Part shown: one piece after another, positions 1 to 9,036 of the stretch
Layout: the number at the start of each line of letters is the position of its first letter
How positions within the stretch are numbered: the stretch's first letter is position 1
Program-made: the position numbers and the translations under genes
Notes under the pieces: model-generated
The model's input: only the letters and a program-made list of their open reading frames with translations
Told to the model about the DNA's origin: nothing
Databases searched by the model: none
NCBI RefSeq assembly: GCF_050948175.1
Contig: NW_027490161.1
Coordinates: 496,001-560,000 of the forward strand
DNA: 64,000 nt
DNA from: Xylocopa sonorina
Lineage: Eukaryota > Arthropoda > Insecta > Hymenoptera > Apidae
Reading direction: 5' to 3'

Positions 1-1327
1 TGTAGACGAGGAATACATAACACTTCGCAAATCATGTTATATCTTACCATGAAACACAGAAATGAGATGCGATATCGCGTTTTAAGAATCATATGAACTC
101 TATTGCTACGATACGTAGACATCTGCAAACGCTATTTCCTTGCAAGGAAGTGTCGCATTTACCTTCATTTGAATCGTAGACGAGGAATGCACAACACTTC
201 GCAATGAATATTATATCTTACCATGAAACATCGAAATGAGATGCGATATCGCGTTTTAAGAAGCATTAGAACACTATTGCTACGATACCTAGACATCTGC
301 AGACGCTATTTCCTAGCAAGGAAGTGTCGCATTTACATTCATTTGAAGTGTGGACGAGGAATACATGACACTTCGCAAATCATATTATATCTTACCATGA
401 AACATAGAAATGAGATGCGATATCGCGTTTTAAGAAGCATTAGAAATCTATTGCTACGATACGTAGACATCTACAAACGCTATTTTCTTGCAAGGAAGTG
501 TCGCATTTACATTCATTTGAAGTGTAGACGAGGAATACATGACACTTCGCAAATCATATTATATCTTACCATGAAACATAGAAATGAGATGCGATATCGC
601 GTTTTAAGAAGCATTAGAAATCTATTGCTACGATACGTGGACATCTGCAAACGCTATTTCCTTGCAAGGAAGTGTCGCATTTACATTCATTTGAAGTGTA
701 GACGAGGAATACATAACAGTTCGCAAATCATATTATATCTTACCATGAAACAAAGAAATGAGATGCGATATCGCGTTTTAAGAAGCATTAGAACTCTATT
801 GCTACGATACCTAGACATCTGCAGACGCTATTTCCTAGCAAGGAAGTGCCGCATTTACATTCATTTGAAGTGTAGACGAGGAATACATGACACTTCGCAA
901 ATCATATTATATCTTACCATGAAACGTAGAAATGAGATGCGATATCGCGTTTCAAGAAGCATTAGAAATCTATTGCTACGATACGTTGACATCTGCAAAC
1001 GCTATTTCCTTGCAAGGAAGTGTCGCATTTACATTCATTTGAAGTGTAGACGAGGAATAAATGATACTTCGCAAATCATGTTATATCTTACCATGAAACA
1101 TAGAAATGAGATGCGATATCGCGTTTTAAGAAGCATTAGAAAGCTATTGCTACGATACGTAGATATCTGCAAACGCTATTTCCTAGCGAGGAAGTATCGC
1201 ATTCACATTCATTTGAAGTGTAGACGAGGAATACATAACACTTCGCAAATGATATTATATCTTACCATGAAACTTAGAAATGAAATGCGATATCGCGTTT
1301 TAAGAAGCATTAGAACACTATTGCTAC
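1..1327 (+). repeat. 174-bp tandem satellite, left segment
   Basis: About 7.6 head-to-tail units with a period of exactly 174 bp: the GTAGACGAGGAAT landmark at position 2 recurs at 176 and onward. Each unit contains GCGATATCGC (a 10-bp palindrome, for example 69-78) and TTCCTTGCAAGGAA (a 14-bp palindrome, for example 136-149) or a close variant. Because 174 is 58 codons, one forward frame stays open for 369 codons (223-1332). Other units carry TGA in the same frame, either in the CGCAATGAAT variant or in ATATGA, so I treat the open frame as a by-product and not a gene. Before the insertion at 1328 this segment was continuous with the satellite at 18250. Confidence 0.97.
1324..1327. repeat. 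Target-site duplication CTAC, left copy (outer element)
   Basis: CTAC directly precedes the TGTAACG start of the outer LTR and is repeated directly after its TGACA end at 18246-18249. Removing the element plus one copy restores the normal satellite reading ATTGCTACGATAC. A 4-bp duplication is usual for Ty3/gypsy integrases. Confidence 0.92.
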
Positions 1328-1684
1328 TGTAACGTCAGGCGTACCGCCTGCCACCCTCCGGCGTCCAACTCATCATCCCCAGCATCCGTATCCGGAGCCC
1401 CTGCACACGGGCCACCCTCCGACTCGCCGTCCTTACAGAAGGAGACAAAGGTACGAGAGGGAAGAAGGATGCAGCATGCCGCGCCCACGCGCGATCTCCA
1501 CACACGAGGGGGAGGACTTCACCCCGTATTACGAGGGCGAGGAGCTCTCCGACACGTACTGGGTCGAATCCCCAGCGATCACGAAGCCCTATACGTACTT
1601 CTCGTACATGTGGGACTAGAATAAGCACACTACTCATATATGTACATACACACCAACACACACCTAGATTTAAGTAAATATATG

Positions 1685-1691
1685 TATATAT
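1685..1691 (+). promoter_or_regulatory. Candidate TATA box of outer LTR
   Basis: TATATAT within an AT-rich patch, just before a GC-rich segment rich in CGCGCG. The same patch is at 16880-16886 in the 3' LTR and near 39050 in the solo LTR. It is the best TATA-like site in the LTR, but no start site can be read directly. If it is used, the 27-bp minisatellite and the LTR open frame both lie in the transcribed leader. Confidence 0.4.
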
Positions 1692-1874
1692 TTTATTCAT
1701 GCACGGCTATGTTCCGTGCACTCGCGCGCACACTCGACGCTCGCGGCTCACGCTTAACGCGGGCCGCGCCCCACTCCGAACGGCCGCCCCACCACGAGGG
1801 CCGAGCGGCCGCCCTACTCCGACCGTCCGCCCCACCGCGAGGGCCCAGCGACTCGCGCGCCGCGCGACCCGAGG

Positions 1875-1878
1875 AGGT
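1875..1878. repeat. Target-site duplication AGGT, left copy (nested element)
   Basis: AGGT precedes the nested element and is repeated at 9426-9429. The uninterrupted solo LTR (around 39237-39246) shows the pre-insertion sequence GAGGAGGTCGCGG with AGGT once. The uninterrupted 3' LTR differs by one base there (GAGGAGGTGGCGG). Confidence 0.93.
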
Positions 1879-1994
1879 TGTGACAGGCACCCTTACCAGG
1901 AATCATCAGTCCACTTTTGAACACGACACCCAACATCCGGACTTCCAAGATGCAGTCCATATCTACAGATAACCACCTAGTATAAGCGGGGGAA
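1879..1994 (+). repeat. Duplicated U3 block ending in an internal polypurine-tract copy
   Basis: Bases 1879-1994 are repeated, with small indels and substitutions, from 1995 to about 2100. The shared string includes GACACCCAACATCCGGACTT. The first block ends in CGGGGGAA immediately before a second TGTGACA, mirroring the true polypurine tract CCGGGGGAA at 9028-9036 that abuts the 3' LTR. The LTR therefore contains a second polypurine-tract/LTR-start junction. The same duplication is at 9037-9152 in the 3' LTR. Confidence 0.9.
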
Positions 1995-2098
1995 TGTGAC
2001 AAGCACCCTTACCAGGAATCATTTTGAACACGACACCCAACATCCGGACTTCCAAGATGCAGGCCATATCTACGTCGTATTTAGAGATAACAACCTAG

Positions 2099-2105
2099 TA
2101 TAAAA
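2099..2105 (+). promoter_or_regulatory. TATA box of nested LTR
   Basis: TATAAAA followed about 30 bp later by GCAGTCG, close to the insect initiator consensus TCAGTY. The corresponding position in the first duplicated block reads TATAAGC, which is weaker. The 3' LTR copy is at 9257-9263. Confidence 0.65.
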
Positions 2106-2235
2106 GCACGCTCATTTGGCCCCACGAGCAGTCGAGAATAAGTCGAGTAAACGGGAACATCGAATAACCACCCTTATAATCGCGAGATCATTATTCTGTC
2201 TGATAGTACTTGCAAAATATTGTAATCATTGTGGT

Positions 2236-2241
2236 AATAAA
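2236..2241 (+). terminator. Polyadenylation signal of nested LTR
   Basis: AATAAA in a GT-rich context near the end of the LTR. The equivalent copy in the 3' LTR is at 9394-9399 and would end the element's transcripts. Confidence 0.6.
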
Positions 2242-2270
2242 AGTTTTTCGTGATTTATTACATCACATTT

Positions 2271-2288
2271 TGGCGATCCTGCCAGGAT
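2271..2288 (+). other. Primer-binding site of nested element
   Basis: TGGCGATCCTGCCAGGAT starts 3 nt after the 5' LTR. TGG is the expected complement of a tRNA CCA end. The reverse complement ends in GGATCGCCA and most resembles a tRNA-Arg 3' end. The donor tRNA is a tentative assignment from memory of tRNA families. Confidence 0.6.
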
Positions 2289-2446
2289 CCATCAGTTCTT
2301 CAGTCAACGAAACTACGAGAGTTCGGCCTACGGGAACACGAAGACACGAGGATCAAGCGGACCAGAGAAAGAGAAGATACGGAGAACGATTCAGAAGTGA
2401 ACTACGAGTAACACCCTCTGAAGTCGCAGTAAGCTGCAAAAATAAG

Positions 2447-2452
2447 GTGAGC
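2447..2452 (+). promoter_or_regulatory. Candidate splice donor for env mRNA
   Basis: AAG|GTGAGC in the leader upstream of gag fits the donor consensus well. A weaker alternative, CA|GTAAGC, lies at about 2430. Errantiviral env is known to be expressed from a spliced subgenomic RNA, so a leader donor is expected. The choice between the two sites is inference. Confidence 0.35.
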
Positions 2453-2570
2453 CACACTGGATTCATCTAAATTTTATAGAAACAAGCCGAGTTCTATAAA
2501 GTCCAGCTCAAGCTCTAGCAGTTCAGATAGTAACTCCGGATACATAGTTAGACTTAGAAATAAAATCAAG

Positions 2571-4004
2571 ATGAGTAAACCAAGTACAAGCAACACGATA
2601 GACAAGAAAGAAACAATCGTAGGTTCAGACACGCGACTCATACTCGACCAAATTGGAAAACTAAAAGACAAAATTGAACTAGAAGCAAAGAATAACGAAC
2701 GTAACTTCCAATTAGCTAGTGATGAAAACAGTAAACGCACAAAAGAAATAGAAGCACTCTATCGCGCTTTAAGAGTATCACAGGGGTTAGGAACAGACAC
2801 CGGTACACGATCTGCGACGCAATCTGAGTTCACCGACTACGGGTCAATAATGACAGAAGATCAAGGATCAGTGATACAGAAAGAATACTATCCCGATTTA
2901 CCCTCAACAATACCAAATCTACCTTCAAACATTCCCTTTGTCGGAGAAGCAACTAACGCTCCACCTTTACCAGAGAAAACATTCCCAACAAGCCCATTCC
3001 CTAACGATCGGAGACAACTCAACATATCAGCTTTCGACGCACTAAAAATTTTACCAATTTTGAACGGAGAATCAGGAATAGGAGTAGAAGAATTCATCCG
3101 CGAAATCAACAAAATACGGGCTTATTGCACAGAACCAGAAGTACTACTAACAGGCATCAAAAACAAGCTAATAGTAGGAAAAGCCGCAACCAACATCGCG
3201 AACATTTATATAGGCAGTTATACGAATTTATACGAAACCCTACGACGTAATGTAGCAGCCCAAAGTACTATGCGAGAAAATCAAGACCGTTTACGCGAAA
3301 TCAAACAACGACCTCAAGAATCAGTACAAGAATATACCATCCGATTCCGACGCATATTCAACGCTCTACAATACAGCATAGCCAACGAATACCGAGACGA
3401 AGTGACGCGACGCGCAATGCTCGACAGATCCCAACTTGACGCAGTAACCGACTATAGCCGAGGTTTAACATACGAAATATCACACATGGTATTATGTAGT
3501 CTACCACACACACTCAATGACGCTGAAATGAGAGCGACACATTTCGAACGACTCGTGAAGAGCCAGCCCCGTTATCACCAACAACCAATGATAAGACGAC
3601 CTCATCCGGTTAACGCCCAACCACGACAAACGATGACGCAACAACATTACAACTCCACTCAACCCAGACGTCCAATACCGATACCACAAGGCCAATTCAG
3701 CAACGTGACATCTAAACCATTAGCAGAACGACTGCAAATGAAATGTTTCAAGTGTGGAAAGACAGGACATACAGCCAACATATGTCGAAATTTTCAGCCA
3801 ACCAGCCTCAACAAAGTACACAACACCTTACCGACAGAAGACACGGGACACCCGCCCCCATCAGAATTAACAACGCAAGATTTGGAGAACTTCCAACCAT
3901 TGGACTTGGATCAACCTCAGGAAGACCCAGCATACGACTACTCATCGATACAGGGGCAGGAATCAATTTACTTAAACGACGATTCTGTGTACCCAGCAAA
4001 CTAA
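2571..4004 (+). CDS. Gag of nested errantivirus-like element
   Basis: A structural protein of 477 residues that forms the particle and binds genomic RNA. The first 90 residues or so are charged and likely helical. The middle, about residues 150-330, has the hydrophobic and helical composition of a Ty3-type capsid. A proline/glutamine/arginine-rich stretch precedes one CCHC zinc knuckle at residues 392-405 (C392, C395, H400, C405). The start is the first ATG of the frame after the leader. The end overlaps the pol frame by 262 nt; the overlap holds a -1 slippery heptamer three codons after the knuckle begins its exit (3788-3794). Codons after that point are used only in unshifted Gag. The frame is uninterrupted. 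Assignment rests on position, knuckle and layout; the capsid region has not been matched to a profile. Confidence 0.93.
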   Translation: MSKPSTSNTIDKKETIVGSDTRLILDQIGKLKDKIELEAKNNERNFQLASDENSKRTKEIEALYRALRVSQGLGTDTGTRSATQSEFTDYGSIMTEDQGSVIQKEYYPDLPSTIPNLPSNIPFVGEATNAPPLPEKTFPTSPFPNDRRQLNISAFDALKILPILNGESGIGVEEFIREINKIRAYCTEPEVLLTGIKNKLIVGKAATNIANIYIGSYTNLYETLRRNVAAQSTMRENQDRLREIKQRPQESVQEYTIRFRRIFNALQYSIANEYRDEVTRRAMLDRSQLDAVTDYSRGLTYEISHMVLCSLPHTLNDAEMRATHFERLVKSQPRYHQQPMIRRPHPVNAQPRQTMTQQHYNSTQPRRPIPIPQGQFSNVTSKPLAERLQMKCFKCGKTGHTANICRNFQPTSLNKVHNTLPTEDTGHPPPSELTTQDLENFQPLDLDQPQEDPAYDYSSIQGQESIYLNDDSVYPAN

Positions 4005-7000
4005 TACCAACAGACTGTAACTTTAAAATGGGAGATTCAAATTATCACGTTTCAGAAACCATAAAAATAATCATTTTTAACAAACCAGTAATATTCCACG
4101 TTATAAACGACAATTTTCCCATAATAGAACACGGTATATTAGGTCTACCAGGGTTAGGTCAATTTAAATATAACATTTCCAACGACAAGATTGTACTAGA
4201 TGATAAAACATTTTTATTACCGCAGAAACCAACAGAAATTCGACCAGGAGAAACTGTCAAACAAGAAGTCTATTTGCACGGACAACCTACTTCAGTATGC
4301 TTTTTCAATGGTGGTAAGTCCGAAGCCAGAATATCAAACATTATTGAAACTAATCATGAATTCGAAGACATTAAAAATTTTAAAGAACTATTTCGACTAG
4401 ATCATATTGAACCAGAACTTAGAGAACCACTCGAGAAAATACTTTTACATTATTTAGACGTTTTTAACTTAAGCAAAACCATTCTTCCTTGCACGAATTT
4501 AACAGAACACACGATAACTTTAAAAGAAAACAAAATCGTTAACATCAAATCCTATAGACCTCCTGAAAAACATAAAGAAGAAATCGCGACGCAAGTACAA
4601 GAAATGTTAGACAAAAACATTATAGAAAATTCAGATTCACCATATAATGCACCAGTATGGGTAGTACCAAAGAAATTAGACGCTTCAGGCAAACAAAAAT
4701 GGAGAATTGTAATTGACTTTCGTAAACTAAATGAATTGACAGACCAAGACGCTTACCCTTTACCCGACATAGATGACATACTTTCTCAACTAGGCAAAGC
4801 CAAATTTTTCTCAGCATTAGATTTATCTTCAGGATTTCATCAAATTCCCATGGCAAAAGAATCAAAGAAATACACAGGTTTTAGCACACAACAGGGACAT
4901 TATCATTTTAACAGAATGCCTTTTGGACTTAAAAACGCCCCAGCAACCTTTCAAAGAATGATGGACAACGCCTTACGCGGACTCCCTAACGTACTAGTTT
5001 ACTTAGACGACATTATAATATTTGGAGACAGTTTAGAAAAACATAACAAACATTTAGCAATGACATTACAAAGACTAAAAGAAGTTGGATTAAAGATACA
5101 ACCAGATAAATGTGAATTCCTTAAACCAGAACTAGAATACCTTGGACATATTGTAACACCAGACGGAGTAAAACCAAACCCCAAGAAAATTCAAGCAGTT
5201 AAAGACTTTAAAACACCCAAAAACGCGACAGACATTAAATCATTTCTAGGACTAGCAGGATACTATCGAAAATTTATACGAAACTTTTCTAACATTGCCA
5301 AACCACTAACAGAATTTACCAAAAAAGACGTACCCTTTCATTGGTCAGACAAAACTCAGAAAAGCTTTGAAACTCTGAAAGAAAAACTTTGTTCAACACC
5401 CGTATTAAAATATCCCGACTTTACTAAAACATTTACATTAACCACTGACGCCAGTAACGAAGGACTAGGAGCAGTACTTTCCCAAGACAACCACCCATGT
5501 TGTTACATTTCACGAACACTTAACGCACCTGAAAAGAATTATACGACGACAGAAAAAGAACTTTTAGCTATCGTATGGGCAACGAAACGACTAAGACAAT
5601 ATCTACTAGGCAGAAAATTCTTAATTCAAACAGATCATCAAGCACTCAAATGGCTTCATAATTGTAAAGACCCTTCTAGCAGACTAATTAGATGGAGACT
5701 TAGACTTGAAGAATACGAATACGAAATTGACTATGTAAAAGGCAAAGACAACAAAGCAGCAGACTTTCTTTCACGACAACCTCTCACCATAAATCACGTA
5801 GAAAACGAACCAACACTTTACGAACAGTTTAAACAATGGGAACAATCAGACGACCTACCTAAACTCATGAAACGAACAATTAACAGATCGAATTATTTTC
5901 AACTCACTAAAGAACGATTAGGAGAATACGATGAACAAGAATGGCTAAACAAGCTAAGCTTTATAATTAGAGACCATAACAAATTAGGTATAGGAGACGA
6001 TAGATTCACAAGTATAGACATTTCAAATATTAAACGTTTACTTTTATTTTTGAACCACCAACGCGAAGACTTAACATTTGCCGACGAACAAATCCATACA
6101 TTAACCGAACAAGAAATAGAACAAATTCTTAGAGAAAACCACGACTTGGCTTCACACCCAGGTATACAAAAGACTTACGAACGAATCAAACAAGACTATC
6201 AAATCCCTAACTTAATGGAACGTATTAAAACTAAAATTCAAAACTGCGAGACATGCCAAAAAGAAAAATTAACAAGAATTAGAGCCAAAGAACAACCCCA
6301 AGTTACTGACACACCTTTAGAATCAAACGAGAAAATATCTATGGACATTTTAGGCCCATTACCCAAAACTAAACAAGGCAATCAATACATCCTTTCAATT
6401 CACGACGAACTGACGAAATACTTAATACTTGTACCCCTTAAAGGAATGCAGACTCAGACCATATGGGAAGAACTTTTAAACCACTACATTTACATCTTCT
6501 CAGCCCCAAAGAAAATACTAACAGACCGAGGACAATATTTCATTAGTGAATTAATGCAAAAATACGAACAAGCATTTCAAATCAAACATATCACGACCAC
6601 TTCCTTCCACCCACAATCCAACGGAAGCCTCGAACGAACGCACGGGGTAATTAAAGACATGATAAAAACTACCAAACCAGACGAACCAGATTGGGACACG
6701 AAATTACAATTTATCTGTTTAGCTTATAACACATTCGTTCATGAATCGACCGGATACACTCCTTTCGAACTAACATTTGGACACAAAGCTAATCTTCCTT
6801 CCACTATCAGCAAAAACGTAACACGTACACTCCCGGAAGAAGTACAATTCAGGAAGAAAGAATGGGATGCAAAACTACCCGCAGCACGACAATGTTTAGT
6901 GAAAAGCAAAAAGCGAAGACAAAGAGACTTGGAACGTAAAATCTTTAAACCCCAAACCATATTTAATGTAGGAGACAGTGTTTTAGTTCATAATGATCAT

Positions 7001-7159
7001 AAAGAAAACAAGTTAGACACTGAATGGTTAGGACCCTACACCATTGAACGAGTTAAAACTCCTTATTACGAATTTTTCATTAATAACACTTGGAAAAAGA
7101 TCCACGGCAACAGACTAAAGCCTTACTTTTTAGGACAATCTTCATCATCTGGACCATAG
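3743..7159 (+). CDS. Pol (protease, RT, RNase H, integrase) of nested element
   Basis: 1138 codons counted from an internal ATG; translation more likely enters by -1 frameshift from gag at 3788-3794. Protease active site DTGA at residues 69-72. Reverse transcriptase spans about 280-470, with catalytic YLDD at 420-423 preceded by MPFGLKNAPATFQ. RNase H begins near 560 with TTDAS (D569) and includes TEKELLA and TDHQALKW. Integrase has an HHCC zinc site (H800, H805, C835, C838) and catalytic D868, D928, E964 with the D-35-E spacing intact. A C-terminal WLGPYTIERV segment matches the GPY/F module of Ty3-type integrases. No key residue is missing. The frame ends 70 nt inside the env frame. Protease-RT-RNaseH-integrase order places it in Ty3/gypsy. 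Confidence 0.96.
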   Translation: MFQVWKDRTYSQHMSKFSANQPQQSTQHLTDRRHGTPAPIRINNARFGELPTIGLGSTSGRPSIRLLIDTGAGINLLKRRFCVPSKLIPTDCNFKMGDSNYHVSETIKIIIFNKPVIFHVINDNFPIIEHGILGLPGLGQFKYNISNDKIVLDDKTFLLPQKPTEIRPGETVKQEVYLHGQPTSVCFFNGGKSEARISNIIETNHEFEDIKNFKELFRLDHIEPELREPLEKILLHYLDVFNLSKTILPCTNLTEHTITLKENKIVNIKSYRPPEKHKEEIATQVQEMLDKNIIENSDSPYNAPVWVVPKKLDASGKQKWRIVIDFRKLNELTDQDAYPLPDIDDILSQLGKAKFFSALDLSSGFHQIPMAKESKKYTGFSTQQGHYHFNRMPFGLKNAPATFQRMMDNALRGLPNVLVYLDDIIIFGDSLEKHNKHLAMTLQRLKEVGLKIQPDKCEFLKPELEYLGHIVTPDGVKPNPKKIQAVKDFKTPKNATDIKSFLGLAGYYRKFIRNFSNIAKPLTEFTKKDVPFHWSDKTQKSFETLKEKLCSTPVLKYPDFTKTFTLTTDASNEGLGAVLSQDNHPCCYISRTLNAPEKNYTTTEKELLAIVWATKRLRQYLLGRKFLIQTDHQALKWLHNCKDPSSRLIRWRLRLEEYEYEIDYVKGKDNKAADFLSRQPLTINHVENEPTLYEQFKQWEQSDDLPKLMKRTINRSNYFQLTKERLGEYDEQEWLNKLSFIIRDHNKLGIGDDRFTSIDISNIKRLLLFLNHQREDLTFADEQIHTLTEQEIEQILRENHDLASHPGIQKTYERIKQDYQIPNLMERIKTKIQNCETCQKEKLTRIRAKEQPQVTDTPLESNEKISMDILGPLPKTKQGNQYILSIHDELTKYLILVPLKGMQTQTIWEELLNHYIYIFSAPKKILTDRGQYFISELMQKYEQAFQIKHITTTSFHPQSNGSLERTHGVIKDMIKTTKPDEPDWDTKLQFICLAYNTFVHESTGYTPFELTFGHKANLPSTISKNVTRTLPEEVQFRKKEWDAKLPAARQCLVKSKKRRQRDLERKIFKPQTIFNVGDSVLVHNDHKENKLDTEWLGPYTIERVKTPYYEFFINNTWKKIHGNRLKPYFLGQSSSSGP
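3788..3794 (+). promoter_or_regulatory. -1 ribosomal frameshift site AAATTTT (gag to pol)
   Basis: In the gag frame this reads A AAT TTT, which fits the X XXY YYZ pattern. It lies inside the gag/pol overlap, directly after the zinc-knuckle codons and upstream of the protease DTG. The pol frame is -1 relative to gag, as required. No strong stem-loop is obvious by eye in the next 40 nt. Confidence 0.65.
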
Positions 7160-8976
7160 CAAGCGATGGAACAGGCGAAGTAATTGTAAAACCGTTAGGT
7201 AATAGTTCACTATACTACGAGAACATAGGAACAGCGTACCTTTACGATGCTAGAGTTAATGTTATATTGGGAATTGAAATGAATGGTATTTATACTCAAT
7301 ACGCGAATTTAGTACGGCTAAGCACAGAGTTACAAAGTCAATGCTTGCAACGCAAATGCGAGTTAGACATAGAAGTACGGAGTTTGACAGGTTCGGTTAA
7401 ACGATTAAATAAATTAATTGCACATTTACGAGATTTAACCCACCAGAGGAAAAGACGAGGTTTACTTAATTTTGTAGGCTCAATATCTAAAACGATATTT
7501 GGTACTCTGGACGAAGACGATTTAACTTTAATTAATGAAAATATAGATAATCTTTTTGAACAAAATAACCGTATGAAACAAATTATATCCAATCAAACCA
7601 TGTTAATCAAACGTATTGTAAGTACAGACAGCACACAGAATTTAGAGATATTAAACACCAAAACGCGAAACCTAGAGAACACGATTCATCAGAATCAAGG
7701 ATTTACTAAACTCACATTACAACTTATGGAAGCGAGTACAGAATTACATTTTGAAATCGACGAATTACTAAATCAAATCACTTTAGCAAAACAAGGTATC
7801 ATTAGCACAAGTTTAATCGACAAAGAAATATTTTTAGAAAGTTATCACAAGTTGTTAACCTCACAGAACATCTATACAATACTAACGGCCGACAATGCAC
7901 ACTTTCAATTCATCTTAGACGTGAGTAAACTTTCAGTCACAATTATCAACACTAAAATCTTTTTCAAAATATCAATACCTGTCATTACACAAGAAAAATG
8001 GAAAATAGTACGAATATATCCCATTCCTCGACGTAAAAATAAAATATTCGTAGCCCCTCATATCAATAGACCGATATTCCTTGAAAATAAACACAGTTAT
8101 TTGAATATAGACGATCAGTACATTTCAAAACAATGTTACACTCACATGACAATCACAACTTGTAGACAAACACAACCAATCAAAAGCAAGAAGGACGCTA
8201 AAGACTGTATGGGACAAATCATTAATTTCGATACACACATCTCTTATTGCGAAATAGTAGCACACTATGTTCAAAGAATTCTATTCATTCCATTAGACGA
8301 TCCAAATCAATACATTGTAATACCATCTACACCAACTACTGTTAACATTTTATGCGATTCGAAACATTCCGAATTAGAAATAAGCAAGAACAGTTTAATT
8401 TATGCGACAGAACGATGCGATTTAATCTTCAATAACGAGCACATTCGATTAAGACAGATCAAAGGAGACATAACTTATAGCATACCACCTAAAGAAATAG
8501 TAATACCAACAAATAGAAGCCTTAATGAACTTTTAGAGACGATGAAACCTATTTCAAATCCAAGCAGTAATATTAAAAGCTATAAATTAGAACTCGATCA
8601 ATTAGACCAACAATTAGATCAAGTACAAACTCAACGTAGAATCAAGAGTGCAACTGAAATCAGTTGGACAGTATTTTCCATACTAAGCTATATCTCCTTA
8701 GGACTCGTTATTCTCTACGGACTGTATAGACTATGTAATTCAAAAAACAAACTATGTTTTCATTTATTATGTTGTAAAACCAAAAATGTAACCTTCGACA
8801 ATCAGAACAATATGCCATTAGATCACTTAAACAGACAAAATTTATACATAAACGAACCGCTACCAGCTCTACCAGAACCAAGTACAGTAACATTTGAAGA
8901 GATAGAGCCAATCATCCAACCAAGGACAGCCCGTATTCCAAAAAGCATACTAAGACGATCACTCAGACAATCATAG
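7090..8976 (+). CDS. Env, F-type envelope fusion glycoprotein of nested element
   Basis: A 628-codon frame whose first codon is TTG; the first in-frame ATG is only at codon 64 (7279). It overlaps the end of pol and probably receives its start codon by splicing. A hydrophobic signal-like segment lies at about residues 11-24. A basic cleavage site RKRR at 120-123 is followed by GLLNFVGSISKTIFG, the fusion-peptide pattern of baculovirus F and insect errantiviral Env proteins. A helical heptad-like region follows to about 230. A membrane anchor lies at about 526-547, followed by a cytoplasmic tail of about 80 residues. Many cysteines and N-glycosylation sequons fit a secreted ectodomain. No internal stop. 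Family identification is strong; fusion activity is not testable here. Confidence 0.9.
   Translation: MEKDPRQQTKALLFRTIFIIWTIASDGTGEVIVKPLGNSSLYYENIGTAYLYDARVNVILGIEMNGIYTQYANLVRLSTELQSQCLQRKCELDIEVRSLTGSVKRLNKLIAHLRDLTHQRKRRGLLNFVGSISKTIFGTLDEDDLTLINENIDNLFEQNNRMKQIISNQTMLIKRIVSTDSTQNLEILNTKTRNLENTIHQNQGFTKLTLQLMEASTELHFEIDELLNQITLAKQGIISTSLIDKEIFLESYHKLLTSQNIYTILTADNAHFQFILDVSKLSVTIINTKIFFKISIPVITQEKWKIVRIYPIPRRKNKIFVAPHINRPIFLENKHSYLNIDDQYISKQCYTHMTITTCRQTQPIKSKKDAKDCMGQIINFDTHISYCEIVAHYVQRILFIPLDDPNQYIVIPSTPTTVNILCDSKHSELEISKNSLIYATERCDLIFNNEHIRLRQIKGDITYSIPPKEIVIPTNRSLNELLETMKPISNPSSNIKSYKLELDQLDQQLDQVQTQRRIKSATEISWTVFSILSYISLGLVILYGLYRLCNSKNKLCFHLLCCKTKNVTFDNQNNMPLDHLNRQNLYINEPLPALPEPSTVTFEEIEPIIQPRTARIPKSILRRSLRQS
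7122..7133 (+). promoter_or_regulatory. Candidate splice acceptor for env mRNA
   Basis: CTTACTTTTTAG is a pyrimidine-rich tract ending in AG near the end of pol. It leaves the signal-like segment and the whole Env ectodomain downstream in an open frame. This is the position expected for an errantiviral env acceptor. The donor partner is tentatively at 2447. Confidence 0.45.
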
Positions 8977-9027
8977 GCATCAACCGATCAGCCCACTTCA
9001 AATTTGGAGACCAAATTCACTCTAACA

Positions 9028-9036
9028 CCGGGGGAA
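9028..9036 (+). other. Polypurine tract of nested element
   Basis: CCGGGGGAA abuts the TGTGACA start of the 3' LTR, the expected position for plus-strand priming. A near copy is inside each LTR (1986-1994 in the 5' LTR). Confidence 0.8.

Larger units (their letters stand above)
1328..1878 (+). repeat. Outer element 5' LTR, first 551 bp
   Basis: Matches 16523-17073 of the 3' LTR almost base for base. It begins TGTAACGTCAGG and is cut at 1878 by the nested element; the rest of the LTR resumes at 9430. The first 290 bp correspond to the stretch that encodes the Pol C-terminus in the 3' LTR. In this 5' copy that stretch has no pol upstream of it and is not expected to be translated as Pol. Confidence 0.95.
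1879..2267 (+). repeat. Nested element 5' LTR (389 bp)
   Basis: Begins TGTGACAGGC and ends ACATCACA, and reads identical to 9037-9425. It contains a partial tandem duplication (1879-1994 against 1995 onward), a TATAAAA box (2099-2105), an initiator-like CAGTC at about 2129 and AATAAA (2236-2241). U3 would run to about 2129, with R and U5 after it. Confidence 0.95.

Noticed and set aside
1..1327. CRISPR array
   Set aside because: The repeats are contiguous 174-bp units without unique spacers, in a eukaryotic retrotransposon context.
1335..1700. Minus-strand 121-codon frame in the outer LTR (again at 16530-16895)
   Set aside because: It is the shadow of the Pol tail and LTR sequence on the other strand, without an independent start context or recognisable domain.
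2210..2470. 86-codon frame across the nested LTR end and leader
   Set aside because: It starts at TTG, crosses the primer-binding site and has no protein-like features; it is a chance frame.
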